Assembly: GCA_964200075.2 (NCBI GenBank)
Contig: CAXNAA020000178.1
Coordinates: 1-25,155 of the forward strand
Direction: 5' to 3'
DNA length: 25,155 nucleotides
Origin: Sphacelaria rigidula
Lineage: Eukaryota; Phaeophyceae; Sphacelariales
The translations under genes were made by a program, and so were the position numbers. Shown here piece by piece: positions 10,602 to 18,795 of this stretch; position 1 is the first letter of the stretch, and the number at the start of each line of letters is the position of its first letter. Under the pieces are notes generated by a model, which saw only the letters and a list, made by a program, of their open reading frames with translations, made no database searches and was not told the origin of the DNA.

Positions 10602-11095
10602 AAGGCCGGATGTTATGGCACACAAATTTTTGGCCCACGGATTATTCACTTCTGGGACGTTTGACTCACTTTTTAATCCCCAAACAGGGAGAACCGCCAA
10701 CACACGTCTCGGACACTTTGCATCACCCCATAGAGAGGAGCCCAGTCTGCTTTTCAGATTCACTTGGCTCCGAGGTTTCGAGATTGGCCCCTGATAAAAA
10801 ATTCGTGTACAAAAATCTGTGCTTGTCGACCCCCGCCAGTTTGCCCAATAATCTGTGGAGATCGCCGCAGATTTTTTTGTTGCACACGGATTATTGTTCA
10901 GCGGCCGCTCTCGAAACCTTGGAGAAAAGTGAATCTGAGAAGTCGCCTAGGCTCCTCTCTGTGGGTGATGCAAAGTGTCCGAGACGTGTGTTGGCGGTTT
11001 TCCCTGTTTGGGGGTCAAAAAGTGAGTCAAACGTCGCAAAAGTGAACAATCCGTGGGCCAAAAATCTGTGTGCCATAACATCCAGCCTAACTAAA
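10602..11095. mobile_element. Nested hairpin element 2 (about 490 bp)
   Basis: The left half (about 10,602-10,825) is the diverged reverse complement of the right half (about 10,865-11,095), with a short central loop. Matching blocks include GGATGTTATGGCACACA with its complement near 11,065-11,090, and CACACGTCTCGGACACTTTGCATCA with its complement near 10,970-10,995. Both strands keep open frames because the two halves mirror each other, not because of coding. No terminal transposase signature is visible. Confidence 0.8.
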
Positions 11096-11168
11096 AAAAC
11101 GGCGTGAGCTTTCGCTGAGGAATAAAATGCGGTCGTTCACCCTGAAGCGGCCTGCATCATCCAAATTT

Positions 11169-11236
11169 TACCGTGCATTTATTGCCGTGATGACTGGATA
11201 CCGTGCATTCATTGCCGTGATGACTGGATACCGTGG
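11169..11236 (+). repeat. 30-bp tandem repeat
   Basis: Two adjacent 30-base units (11,169-11,198 and 11,199-11,228) begin TACCGTGCATT and end GATGACTGGA. They differ at one base, and a partial third unit (TACCGTGG) follows. Confidence 0.9.
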
Positions 11237-11587
11237 CAAACGTTGCCAATCTCGGGAAGCCATACCGAAGTGAGCGTTGGTTTTGGTTTTACATAATTAT
11301 TGTGCACTTACTAATTTACTGTTTAATTTCTTGTCTTTATTTAGCTTTTTCAGTTTCTTCTCACACTGTTTTCTCTTCTTCCCATTTAATTTTCATTTAC
11401 TTCCGTTTATTTTCCTTCATGTGTCTTTTTGTTTCGTACTTCGTTTCATTTGTTGTACAGTGTCCATTTATTTAGTTTTCTCTCATTTTCTTCAAGTTTA
11501 TTTTTAGTTTGATTTTATTTCAATTTTATTTTCACACCTATACGTTCCAGGGGGGTACGCGGATCGTATGCTGCCCCCCCACACACA

Positions 11588-11613
11588 TCGGAGGTGGGGT
11601 ACCCTGCCTCCGA
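11588..11613. other. Palindromic stem-loop beyond the LINE coding end
   Basis: The arms TCGGAGG and CCTCCGA (7 bp) enclose a GGGTACCC palindrome. It lies in what would be the LINE 3' untranslated region. Some LINE families use a 3' stem-loop for recognition by their reverse transcriptase. That role here is an inference from position only. Confidence 0.5.
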
Positions 11614-11636
11614 CGCCGCCTCATTTTGTAAAGGAT

Positions 11637-12293
11637 TCAGTATATGATCGGTATCATGAGAGTTTGTATCGCGCTTGGGGAGGGGGGCGCACTATTTGTT
11701 GCTTGCCTTAGTCGCTTGGTCGTTTGACCATCGACCACGCATCCCTTTCGAGACGAAGCATCGTTCCTTCTTCTAATAGGGACACCTCCAACATCGCGGC
11801 GCTCATTACGTTCCTTCCATACATGGCACCAAAACCTTTTACATATCGTATCCCCGTCCTGTTTCGCCGTCTGTGGCCACCATCTATCTCCTAGTATAAC
11901 CATCATTTTCTCGCTACTATCTAATACATCAAACGATTTCATGCCACCTTCGTTCACGTCCCGCATTTCCCTCTCTATCACATCCCCTCCGCCTGGTATA
12001 GTTCACATTCTGCAATAACTATATGACTTCTGTTTTCTATTGGTTTGCCACAGAGGCAGTTCTGTGCATCTACTTCCTCCTCCACACGACTACTGGTATA
12101 CCTCTTCCATCTTTCTGGCAGGTCCAGGTCCCCCACACGAAATCGCAGTTTCAATTTATTCGCCGCGTCCATAGGGCCATGCAGATATGTTTTCATTCCG
12201 ATCCCCTCTCTCAACCCCCCGTATATCTTCAGGTGTTCTTCCTCGTCTACTTTGCGTCTGGGCGCTTCTTTTCTCCTTATTTCTATCATGTCT
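11637..12293 (-). pseudogene. LINE C-terminal domain with Cys/His cluster
   Basis: This continues the LINE protein after the insertion. It contains a segment with YGGLREGIGMKTYLHGP and LKLRFRVGDLDLPER, then a C-x-C-x8-H-x5-C cluster (CLCG to AEC) at about 12,005-12,040. That arrangement matches the zinc-knuckle-like C terminus found after the RT in many LINE proteins. The frame shifts by one base near 11,980 and resumes with DSSEKMMVILGDRWWPQ, running to a stop at 11,637. Its position in the same orientation directly after the RT fragment supports one element. Confidence 0.75.
11681..11795 (+). repeat. Inverted repeat arm (LINE 3' end)
   Basis: This arm is similar to the reverse complement of 12,411-12,516. 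Shared blocks include GCGCACT, TTTGTTGCTTGCCTTAGTCG, CGTTTGACCAT, CACGCATCCCTTTC and GACACCTCCAACAT, with one small length difference. The two arms enclose the LINE C-terminal coding region. Confidence 0.8.
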
Positions 12294-12663
12294 GTAGCCA
12301 AACGATACGAAGCCGTAGGTTTCGGTAATATGGCATGCATGGTTGGAGCAGTGGCAGGGGACAGGGGATCCTGGATTGATGACCCTTACCTGTGTGGCCC
12401 CAGACAGTAATGTTGGAGGTGTCTCTCGTAGGAGTGGGAACGGTGGTCCGTCTTGAAAGGGATGCGTGATCAATGGTCAAACGACTAAGGCAAGCAACAA
12501 ATGAGTGCGCTCCCCCCTTGCTGTCTGGCTCTTGATGTGGTCTGTTGAGGATCACTCCGTGATAATAACAAGTGAGAAGAAAGGACTTGTCGAGCACGAG
12601 GCCAGTGACACTGGAGGAGTCCCTCGTTAAAGTCCTCTCGTCCAAATCGTCTGGCAGAGGCGA
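12294..12663. mobile_element. Insertion within the LINE, flanked by 7-bp direct repeats
   Basis: The LINE reading is interrupted between the segment ending KTKVRDM and the segment resuming DMIEIRRKE. The interruption is bounded by identical CATGTCT heptamers at 12,287-12,293 and 12,664-12,670 on the plus strand, as expected for a target-site duplication. Part of the insert (12,411-12,516) is an inverted copy of the LINE 3' region at 11,681-11,795. The remaining insert sequence is not recognised. Confidence 0.65.
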
Positions 12664-13466
12664 CATGTCTCTTACTTTTGTCTTGTATCCCGCGCCTTCA
12701 CCTTTGGACAGTATTTCGTCTTGGCTTCCTCCAATCTCCTTCCATACTTTCGCGACTTCTTGGTTCCACCTCATTCCAGCGTGCCCTTTCGTACTTTTCT
12801 TCCATACAGCCTGATCAACTATAGCTGGCAATCTCTTTCTCTGCATGTTCTTTACGCTATATTGCCACCTCAATTTCCTCGTGTCTTTGTTTGTTTTAAG
12901 TGAGTACATTCCCAACTCTGCTCTCAAAACTGTAATACTCGTCGTTTTCGAGCATCCAAGTATCTTCTTAGCTGCTTCCAGATGTACTGTTTCCAACTTC
13001 TTCACCAGTTTCACGTTCCCCTCCCATACTCCTCCTGCATACTCCAGCTTTGGTACGATCACGTTCATCAGGATATATCTCTTAATCCTAGCGTCTAGGC
13101 GCGAGTCTCTGAGGACCACGTCGGTCCTTCCTATCTGTGTCTTACCCTTTTTTATTTCTTTATATATATGTGCGTCTCAAGAGCAGTTTCTTGAAATCTC
13201 TACGCCAAACTATGTAAACTGGTCTACGATCTGCAGTTCCTCTTGTCCCCACTTCCACTTGAACTCTACCGGATTTTTCTCATCTTCGTCACAGACGAGT
13301 ACCGCGCATTTGTTAACATTTGCTGTCACTCTCTCCATTTCCTGGTGTATTCTAGCGCCTTCTCTATTTGTTTTTGCAATTCTTCTGCTGTTCCTGAAAT
13401 CCCCACAATATCATCTGTGAACATCAAACCTGATATCACATCTTCACCCACTTTGACTCCTTGATT
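12664..13466 (-). pseudogene. LINE reverse transcriptase, palm-to-thumb fragment
   Basis: Reading leftward, the fragment opens with a segment ending in the metal-binding box FTDDIV (about 13,404-13,421). This corresponds to the FADD motif of LINE reverse transcriptases, which carries catalytic aspartates. Downstream are the conserved connection-type segments HIYKEIKKGKTQIGR and LNVIVPKLEYAGG-like sequence (seen here as MNVIVPKLEYAGG), typical of the region after the RT palm. The upstream RT motifs and the endonuclease are absent. A frameshift near 13,328-13,337 and stops TAG (13,210-13,212) and TGA (13,177-13,179) show it is inactive. The frame from 13,119 leftward is still open until the inserted sequence near 12,664. 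Confidence 0.8.
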
Positions 13467-13472
13467 TGCGTT

Positions 13473-13532
13473 GGGGGAGGGGGGGGCGGGATGATGATCT
13501 GGTACCCTATCCCCCCCCCCCCCCCCCCTCCC
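13473..13532. repeat. Facing G and C tracts (potential hairpin)
   Basis: A G-rich tract (13,473-13,490, with the internal pattern GGGGAGGGGGGG) is followed about 20 bases later by a C tract ending CCCTCCCC (13,511-13,535). The two are complementary. They lie at the junction between the truncated LINE 5' end and the sequence flanking the copia element. Confidence 0.7.
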
Positions 13533-13535
13533 CTG

Positions 13536-13753
13536 AGGGGGCCAAAAAAAAAACGGTTAGTAGGGATAGGGGAATTTTTTTTTTTCACCCCTGGTGACGA
13601 TAAAGTGTACATCTCAGACTGTAAGTTCGAGCGTTGCTTTATAAAAAAAGAACACCCGGTCATATCACTCAACACTCAGCGCGCGCAACCGATCTCAACA
13701 CGATTTACGGTTGCTCGATAACCCACGTGTGTATACATAGGACCATGTAGAAA
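13536..13753 (-). other. Possible copia 3' LTR remnant
   Basis: This stretch follows a purine tract (AGGGGAAAGAAAG on the minus strand, 13,754-13,766) that sits just after the end of the copia RNase H. In a copia element the 3' LTR begins directly after such a tract. It contains a TTTATAAAG box (minus strand, about 13,638-13,646). No matching 5' LTR was found to the right, so the identification rests on position only. Confidence 0.3.
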
Positions 13754-13765
13754 CTTTCTTTCCCC

Positions 13766-14403
13766 TAGACTCTTGGTGGAGATATCTACTCGCTGCAATA
13801 GGTGTCGATGTGCTCCACAACTACCGTATTGTTCGTAATGAGTCATCTCACGTGGTGGAACGTGTCGGTGTGTTTGGTACGAGATAAAATCGTGTCAGCC
13901 TTACTGATCCTGATCGTGCCCATGTTCTCCTCGTAGATGGCCCTGAGAAGATGTCGCAATTGAGCGATCGTGTGATCAGCTTTAGACAGGGCCACGTGTT
14001 CCGCCACAGTTGTTGAAGTGGCGACTACGAGTACTGTCTGCAGTTCCGAAGTCCAGTCGATCGGTCCGCCTGCTAATCAAGTGCGTGGAAGATCCTGCCT
14101 GTCGTTGAAAAGCCCCATTCTTCTTGGTGTCCGACAAAGTCGGAACTTACGTATTCATTCAACTCTTCTGCGAATTCGAGGTCCGAGCTGTATGTTTTTC
14201 CGACATCAATTTCCCCCTCTAAATACCTCATGGGTTGTTTCAGTCTCACTAAGGCCTTCGGTTCTGGCTTGGACATGCTCCTCGTCAGCATTATAAATAA
14301 TTGCTGTGTGTGTTGTATCAAGTCTTGTCCATCTGCTCAGGTAGAGCAAAGCTCCGGTCGCTGAACGAACAGAAGCATATAGTGTATTCTGGCGAAAGAA
14401 CAT
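13766..14403 (-). pseudogene. Copia RNase H and C-terminal end, frameshifted
   Basis: Pieces in three frames follow the usual order of the copia C terminus. They are ALLYLSRWTRLDT (about 14,320-14,360), MRYLEGEIDVGKTYSS (14,190-14,235), a segment with TSTTVAEHVALSKAD (about 13,980-14,025) equivalent to the VALSTAEAEY motif, RTKHTDTFHHV (13,850-13,882) equivalent to the RTKHIDIRYH motif, and a TKSL ending (about 13,768-13,780). The last matches the characteristic ILTKPL terminus. At least two frameshifts and one stop are present. Confidence 0.75.
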
Positions 14404-14429
14404 CCTCCTCGAGTATTTTTACCGTTCCT

Positions 14430-15186
14430 TCAGCTTGAGCTGACGTTGTCTGTGGCCGTGTGTTGCCCATGCCGTATATTTTGAGAACCGACCGAATTCG
14501 CGTACGTATCTCGCGTCAGCGTGACAGATCCGGTGTCGTCGTCAAGGATAATCTGGATACCAAGTAAAAAATTGGCGTCACCGATGTCCACGTTTCGAAA
14601 CCTGCTCTTGAGCTTGTAGATGATATGTTCAATTTTGATCTTGTCGCTGCCACTCATTACGATGTGGTTTACGTGAAGTAGAAGAATGACACGGATTGAT
14701 CATTCTCGCCCATGCGTACTTGAAGGCAAGCAGTCTTGATGTCCAGCATTCGTACACTGAATCCATTGCGTACCGCGTTGTCGATAACCACGCGAACTGA
14801 CTCTAGAGAAGCGACTGGTGCTGCCTTGTCCGCTCCGGTGTCCAACTCGTGGAACCCTTCAACCACAGCTCTAGTCTTGAACCTGGCGGGTTTTCCATCA
14901 CTGTCAAATTTCGTTGGGGAACAAAACCTTGACGGTATCACCTGACATTCATCGAGCACGTCAACCCAGTCAAAGACGTCGTGGCCGTATATGGATCTTG
15001 CCTCCTCTTTCACGGTCATACGCCAGCTAGCAGCATTTGGTCCGCCAACCACCTCTTGATAAGTGCGAGGGTCACCCGACTGCCATGATATGATTCCCGA
15101 ATCAGACAATTCAGAAGCTACACTTGCTTCTGTTATCAGCGCGTACTCCGCACGATTGAACTCTTCGTCTTGTACATCAACTTACA
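14430..15186 (-). pseudogene. Copia reverse transcriptase, deleted and active-site mutant
   Basis: The N-terminal part is clear: a segment DPRTYQEVVGGPNAASW, then ARFKTRAVVEGFHE, then VRMLDIKTACLQ, the usual DVKTAFL motif. The next recognised piece is the segment that should contain the YVDD box, which reads HVNH (14,664-14,675). It is followed by MSGSDK and FLLGIQI, typical of the post-catalytic region. The stretch normally between KTAF and YVDD, roughly 80 residues in the family, is missing. Both aspartates are replaced, and the two halves are in different frames. The protein cannot be active as read. Confidence 0.8.
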
Positions 15187-15229
15187 GTGGCCGCAATGTT
15201 AGCCTCTAGGTGGTAGTTCGCGTTCACGC

Positions 15230-15710
15230 GAACTTTTCCTGATTGGAGGTACTACCATGGCTGCCGGCGCTCGCCTGGGAGATCGGGGCCCCGCCCTGTA
15301 GCGCGAGTCCGTCCAGGGTGTCCTCTGGGTCGTGATCCTCGAGGAAATAATCTGATCTATCTCCAGGTGTCGGGATATCCCGAGCTTCCTTCTCACGAAA
15401 AGAGACCTCTGCACTGTTGATGATATTTTGAGGTTTATCACGGTCCCGGAGATACAATTGACCGCGCGTGCCATCAATTTTCCGTTCGTTTGGTGCTACT
15501 CGACATGTTTTAAAGCGGCGCAACCCCACTCGTGTAGGTGTTCCAGACTGCTAAGGGCCTTGTTTGACCGTACCTCAAGTGGAGCCTTGTCGTCTAAGTC
15601 GTCCGTCGGCGTGCGACAACGTAAATGAAACGCCGTTTACATACACGGCCTCAGCCCAAAGCGGGGTAGGAATGTAAGGGGCGCTGAGCATAGTACGGTC
15701 GATATTGGGC
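15230..15710 (-). pseudogene. Copia integrase C-terminal part and linker
   Basis: The segment with PTPLWAEAVYVNG (about 15,636-15,680) matches the conserved copia integrase stretch in which FWAEAV precedes a list of ORF-specific residues. It is followed by an LEHLHEWGCAA segment equivalent to the usual LRVFGC-type motif, and by a YLRDRDKPQNII segment equivalent to the region before the RT. Frame changes separate these pieces. The catalytic D,D,E core upstream is not recognisable. Confidence 0.7.
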
Positions 15711-16685
15711 AAGCTAGGTAGGCGTTATGCATTTTCCAATGACGTGGAGATGAGATGTACTGTCACCTCCTCTCGCACAACACTCCCACGGAAAAGTAGA
15801 CTATAATAGCACCTAGCTCAGGCACGCTCAGTACTTCCAGACTGGCAGGAATTAGTTTATCTTCGTCACCCGAACTGATCAATTCCGGCGTACCTTCGCG
15901 CTCCGCAAGTGAGTGTCCGAATGACCTATCTATGCGGATCCAGCAGTAGATTCTGTCGACCATATGGTTTTCCCAAAGTGGACTTTGTCGACACCGTGTG
16001 TACCGCCGCAACATTGTCGATGAAGACATTGTCTACCCTGTAGATCTCGTCCCTTCATTCGTTACAGGAAACGCTGAGCAATATACTGTGGTGCCGGGGA
16101 GGTCTTGTTCCTGCGGAAGCACGCTCGTGGGCCCGTCAACTGTGATGTCAATCGATGTCGTCACGGTTTTCGGGTCCAGGCGTTCAACGGTCGGGTTGTT
16201 GCCATCGTTGTCGTCATTCCCAATCTGGGGATAGAGGATGACATTTTCGGCACCCGCGGTCGTTGCGACGTCCCCATCCAAGCGTTTAACGTTCGATTGG
16301 CCAACATCATGGTTGCCTTTTACGATTTAAAGAAGCAAGATGACATTTTTACCACACCGTTGTCATCAAGAGAAGCCCGCGCTGTTTAAAGCATCGCCTG
16401 ATCTCTGTTATGAGCCGCTGGGAGCTGCGATCCTCCGCGACCGGCAACGAGATCGTGCTCTTACCTTCGGCGATGTCGCATCTCAAGCTTCGGCATTTTT
16501 TGCTTTTGAACTCCGAAGTGAAGAAGAGCTACAAGCAGGCAATCGACCACGTCGAGGCTCATAACCGGACATAACATATGCAGTAATAGATCGAGTGAAG
16601 AAGGGCTAGTACAGCCTCTGTGCAGCCTCACCGTAGCTGGCGCAGGCAAAGAAGATTTGGGTGTTTATTAGGTTCGAGCAGAATG
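15711..16685. other. Unassigned sequence, possibly copia gag/protease remains
   Basis: This should contain the upstream part of the copia element if it were intact, but I cannot identify the integrase core, protease or gag. A diverged direct repeat with 102-base period is present at 16,177-16,350. Open stretches on both strands overlap and give no recognised domain. Confidence 0.4.
16177..16350 (+). repeat. Diverged 102-base direct repeat (34-codon period)
   Basis: Segments starting at 16,177 and 16,279 share CA(G/A)GCGTT(C/T)AACG and GATGACATTTT in register, and the plus-strand frame keeps the match at the protein level (QAFN to DDIF). The frame is open from 16,105 to 16,389. Whether it was ever coding is unknown. 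Confidence 0.5.
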
Positions 16686-16840
16686 ATGACGCGACAGCCC
16701 CACCAGAAAAGTGGCTGGTTTGAGGAGCAAAAAAACATGGGGATCAAATCACAAAAGCCGAGTTCACCGAGCAGCTGGGGACTCCCACGATTGGGATCAT
16801 TTTCGCCAATGTCGCCCATATGAGGCGCTCCATGCAGTCT
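16686..16840 (-). repeat. Dispersed repeat, copy 2 (inverted relative to copy 1)
   Basis: The reverse complement matches 414-576 over its length in the same block order. A G run on the plus strand at 16,937-16,950 lies on the same side as the C tract of copy 1. It is separated from the repeat by about 100 bases that are absent in copy 1. Confidence 0.7.
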
Positions 16841-17977
16841 GGCACTAGCTACTATGTACTGTATGGTCCTTGTCTTGGAGACAGTTTGAGGGCTGGTTTG
16901 GGGGGTGTATTCATGATCATGCATGCCGGCTGGTTTGGGGGGGGGGGGGGAAGTCTATCACGGCATCAGACAGCAAATCGTAGCTCTTTCGGCAGTTTCG
17001 AAGAAACACGCCCATAAATGATACAAATGGTGTTGAACTCATAGTCCACGTACGGTTCACAAGAGCCGTTATTACTATTCACACTCTGTAATACAAAATA
17101 TACCACCATGCCAGTATCCACTTTTGTACTGAATGTAAGGTTAGATTAACGTACTCGACGAAGTTATAGTTCAGGGAGCATATGAACCCCAGCACTGGCT
17201 ACACAGAACGTTCCCATCATATTTTGCACGAGCCATCGAGACGATTGGTCGAGAGAATGCTGTGCAATATGCGGCATATATAGTTCTACGCGAAGAGAGA
17301 GGGCAGATCTTGGTTTCCGCATGAACGAAATTTTGTGAACGGCTGACCGCAAGGGTCTGTCCATGTTCTGGCCGACGGGAAATGATCGATTGGTTTTTCC
17401 CGCACCGATGCTTCGTGTTGGCAACGCTTCATCGGACAAGAAGTTCAACATGAGATACACCGATACCAACCCAGCGGAAACACTCACCTCTCATCTCTCT
17501 CGTTGGCGTGGCACAGTGAATAAATAATACATGATAATGCTTCACTCGTCCACTCCACACTACAGCGTGTACTGGTCGACGAATCAATATGTTGTCGCAC
17601 CTGCCGAGCATACAGTGGCGTATGCCATGTCCGACTACATTGTAGCAGTGTACGGACGAAGTAGCGATGTCTGTAGAATCAGTAATAGGGACAGTTCATT
17701 TGTGGAGAGGCTCACACAGTACGAGCTGTCCCAACTTCTCAGGATAGCAAACGCCCTTCATCACATCGTGTTCCGTGCGGCTACTACCCGGTACACACGT
17801 TGGTGCTGCATTTCTCAGCTAAACGAGCACATTCTGAGCGAATATCCGAAAGACTGGTGTACGTATTATTCGTCTGTTGCGTGCGTCGTGCGACGCCACT
17901 GCTCAAATAGCCACCCATGCGACGAACCAGTGTGTATATGCGCATGCGATTGTACTGGCGTTGACCTATTTTCTATT
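16841..17977. other. No convincing gene; downstream of the large gene
   Basis: The G run at 16,937-16,950 belongs with the repeat to its left. A plus-strand frame open from 17,531 to 18,268 overlaps the last exon of the large minus-strand gene. Its Cys/Tyr-rich composition does not resemble a known protein, so I do not call it. Confidence 0.5.
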
Positions 17978-18426
17978 TTAGACGGATGGTTTTCCGCGCT
18001 CTTCTGCCCCAGCGGCCCGCTCGCACCCATCCCCCCCCTCTTCCAACGCAAAGGCTTCCCGGACCATGCTCCTTCCAAGCTCGAAGAAATACTCGGCCAA
18101 GTCGCGACCTTCGAATCGCATTCGTGCGTTCCTCTCAAACTCGTCCATGACCGGGGAACCTGTCGAAAGTACACTCGGATCTTCCGAGCGTGCTGCATCG
18201 CCGGCCTCGATGGCGGTGGGACTTCTCGCGCCGCTGGTGTCACTCTGTATTTGCTTCCACATTTCTAGGTTTTCCCTCCCACTGTCGAATGAGTTTGGGC
18301 CAGGAGGTGGTTCTCCATGACCATTTCTAGGAGATGGTGAGTGGTCCATCCAGGCCGCTTTGCGATGAGCATCCCAACTGTCGGCCCTGTCCGAGGACGG
18401 TGATGGATGAAATCCTAGTTTCCTGT
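17978..18426 (-). CDS. Large unrecognised gene, exon 3 (C-terminal, about 149 codons)
   Basis: This is the last exon of the three-exon model. It begins after a good acceptor with a pyrimidine-rich lead (CGTTTACATCAG|AC), supplying two bases that complete the codon split at the previous donor. It ends at TAA. The encoded segment is Ser/Pro/Asp-rich at first. It then has an amphipathic stretch, RNARMRFEGRDLAEYFFELG (about 18,080-18,140), the most structured-looking part of the protein, followed by an acidic Gly-rich tail. A donor-like GG|GTGCGAG near 18,030 could instead splice onward, so the true C terminus is uncertain. An overlapping plus-strand open frame is judged antisense. Confidence 0.6.
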
Positions 18427-18718
18427 CTGATGTAAACGAACGAACGGATGAACCGGGGGTGCAGGGAGAAGTCAATAGTCTGGGTAGCGGGAATAGCTGC
18501 GGGCGGCATATCCAAGGCCAGGCAAGGCATATTATTGACTACGAGCTGGGTCAGCAATAAATCCGCATTCGCAACTCACACCATAGCTTATCACGTTTAC
18601 CAAATCAGCCCGACATGAGTATATCGGTGTGACCTGCAGACCAACGTGGTAACGCACGGGACCGCCGCTGAATGAAAGAAAAAAATGAAAAAAATGTACT
18701 GCATTGTGTGTCACCTAA

Positions 18719-18748
18719 CCGACGGAACAAAAAAGAAGAATCCGTCGG
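18719..18748. other. Perfect 8-bp hairpin around an A/T-rich loop
   Basis: CCGACGGA (18,719-18,726) and TCCGTCGG (18,741-18,748) are exact complements around a 14-base loop that contains the A6/T6 run. It overlaps the 3' end of the tRNA-like relic. Confidence 0.7.
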
Positions 18749-18795
18749 GATTCGAACTCGTGGCCTCCATAACTGGAGTCAACTGCATCACTTGG
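18727..18795 (-). ncRNA. tRNA-like Pol III promoter relic
   Basis: On the minus strand, TGATGCAGTTG (18,780-18,790) matches the A-box pattern TRGYNNARNNG at 10 of 11 positions. GTTCGAATC (18,749-18,757) is a perfect B box. A TTTTTT terminator (18,729-18,734) follows. The boxes are about 11 bases closer than in a normal tRNA, the anticodon arm does not form a proper 7-base loop, and the T-stem has mismatches. A functional tRNA is therefore unlikely; a tRNA pseudogene or tRNA-derived SINE fragment fits better. Confidence 0.4.

Larger units (their letters stand above)
9330..11115. mobile_element. Nested foldback/MITE-like inverted-repeat cluster
   Basis: The interval is built from inverted repeats. 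Left-arm blocks at 9,340-9,471 and 9,731-9,900 reappear reverse-complemented at about 10,165-10,440. Examples are the pair around GGCTACTTCTCATG, the pair around GGCGGATGTTGACAC, and the pair around GGGGATGGATTTTTTAT. A separate hairpin (9,472-9,730) interrupts the left arm, and another (10,602-11,095) lies to the right. The left-end sequence near 9,337 (GCTCGCGCCGTTTTT) also matches, inverted, the sequence near 11,100 (AAAAAACGGCGTGAGC), which suggests the second hairpin sits inside the right arm. No transposase coding is visible, so this is a non-autonomous element. Outer limits are approximate. Confidence 0.75.
11276..13470 (-). mobile_element. 5'-truncated LINE retrotransposon, degraded
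   Basis: The minus strand carries the C-terminal half of a LINE ORF2-type protein. In order it shows the reverse transcriptase palm motif, the thumb/connection region and a C-terminal Cys/His cluster. An A-rich tail follows on the minus strand (T-rich on the plus strand, 11,276-11,535). Nothing recognisable precedes the palm motif, so the copy is truncated at the 5' end near 13,470, as is usual for LINEs. It is broken by frameshifts near 13,330 and 11,980, by in-frame stops at 13,210-13,212 and 13,177-13,179, and by an inserted sequence at 12,294-12,663. Confidence 0.85.
13754..15710 (-). mobile_element. Degraded Ty1/copia-type retrotransposon
   Basis: On the minus strand the order is integrase C-terminal part, linker, reverse transcriptase, then RNase H. 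Integrase before RT is the arrangement that separates Ty1/copia from Ty3/gypsy elements. Each domain is in several reading frames, with an internal RT deletion and a mutated active site. A purine tract follows the RNase H. The protease and gag regions are not recognisable; unassigned sequence to the right (to about 16,560) may belong to them. Confidence 0.8.

Noticed and set aside
10312-10794. Plus-strand open frame of 160 codons
   Set aside because: It crosses the boundary between two inverted-repeat elements, and the same sequence is mirrored nearby, so it is a by-product of repeats.
13536-17160. Intact LTR pair around the copia element
   Set aside because: The only LTR-like candidate is on the left; I found no matching sequence to the right within the window.
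17531-18268. Plus-strand open frame of 245 codons
   Set aside because: It overlaps exon 3 of the large minus-strand gene, is rich in Cys and Tyr without a domain, and has no splice or start context favouring it.
18749-18790. Functional tRNA gene
   Set aside because: The A and B boxes are present, but the anticodon loop and stems do not form and the spacing is about 11 bases short.
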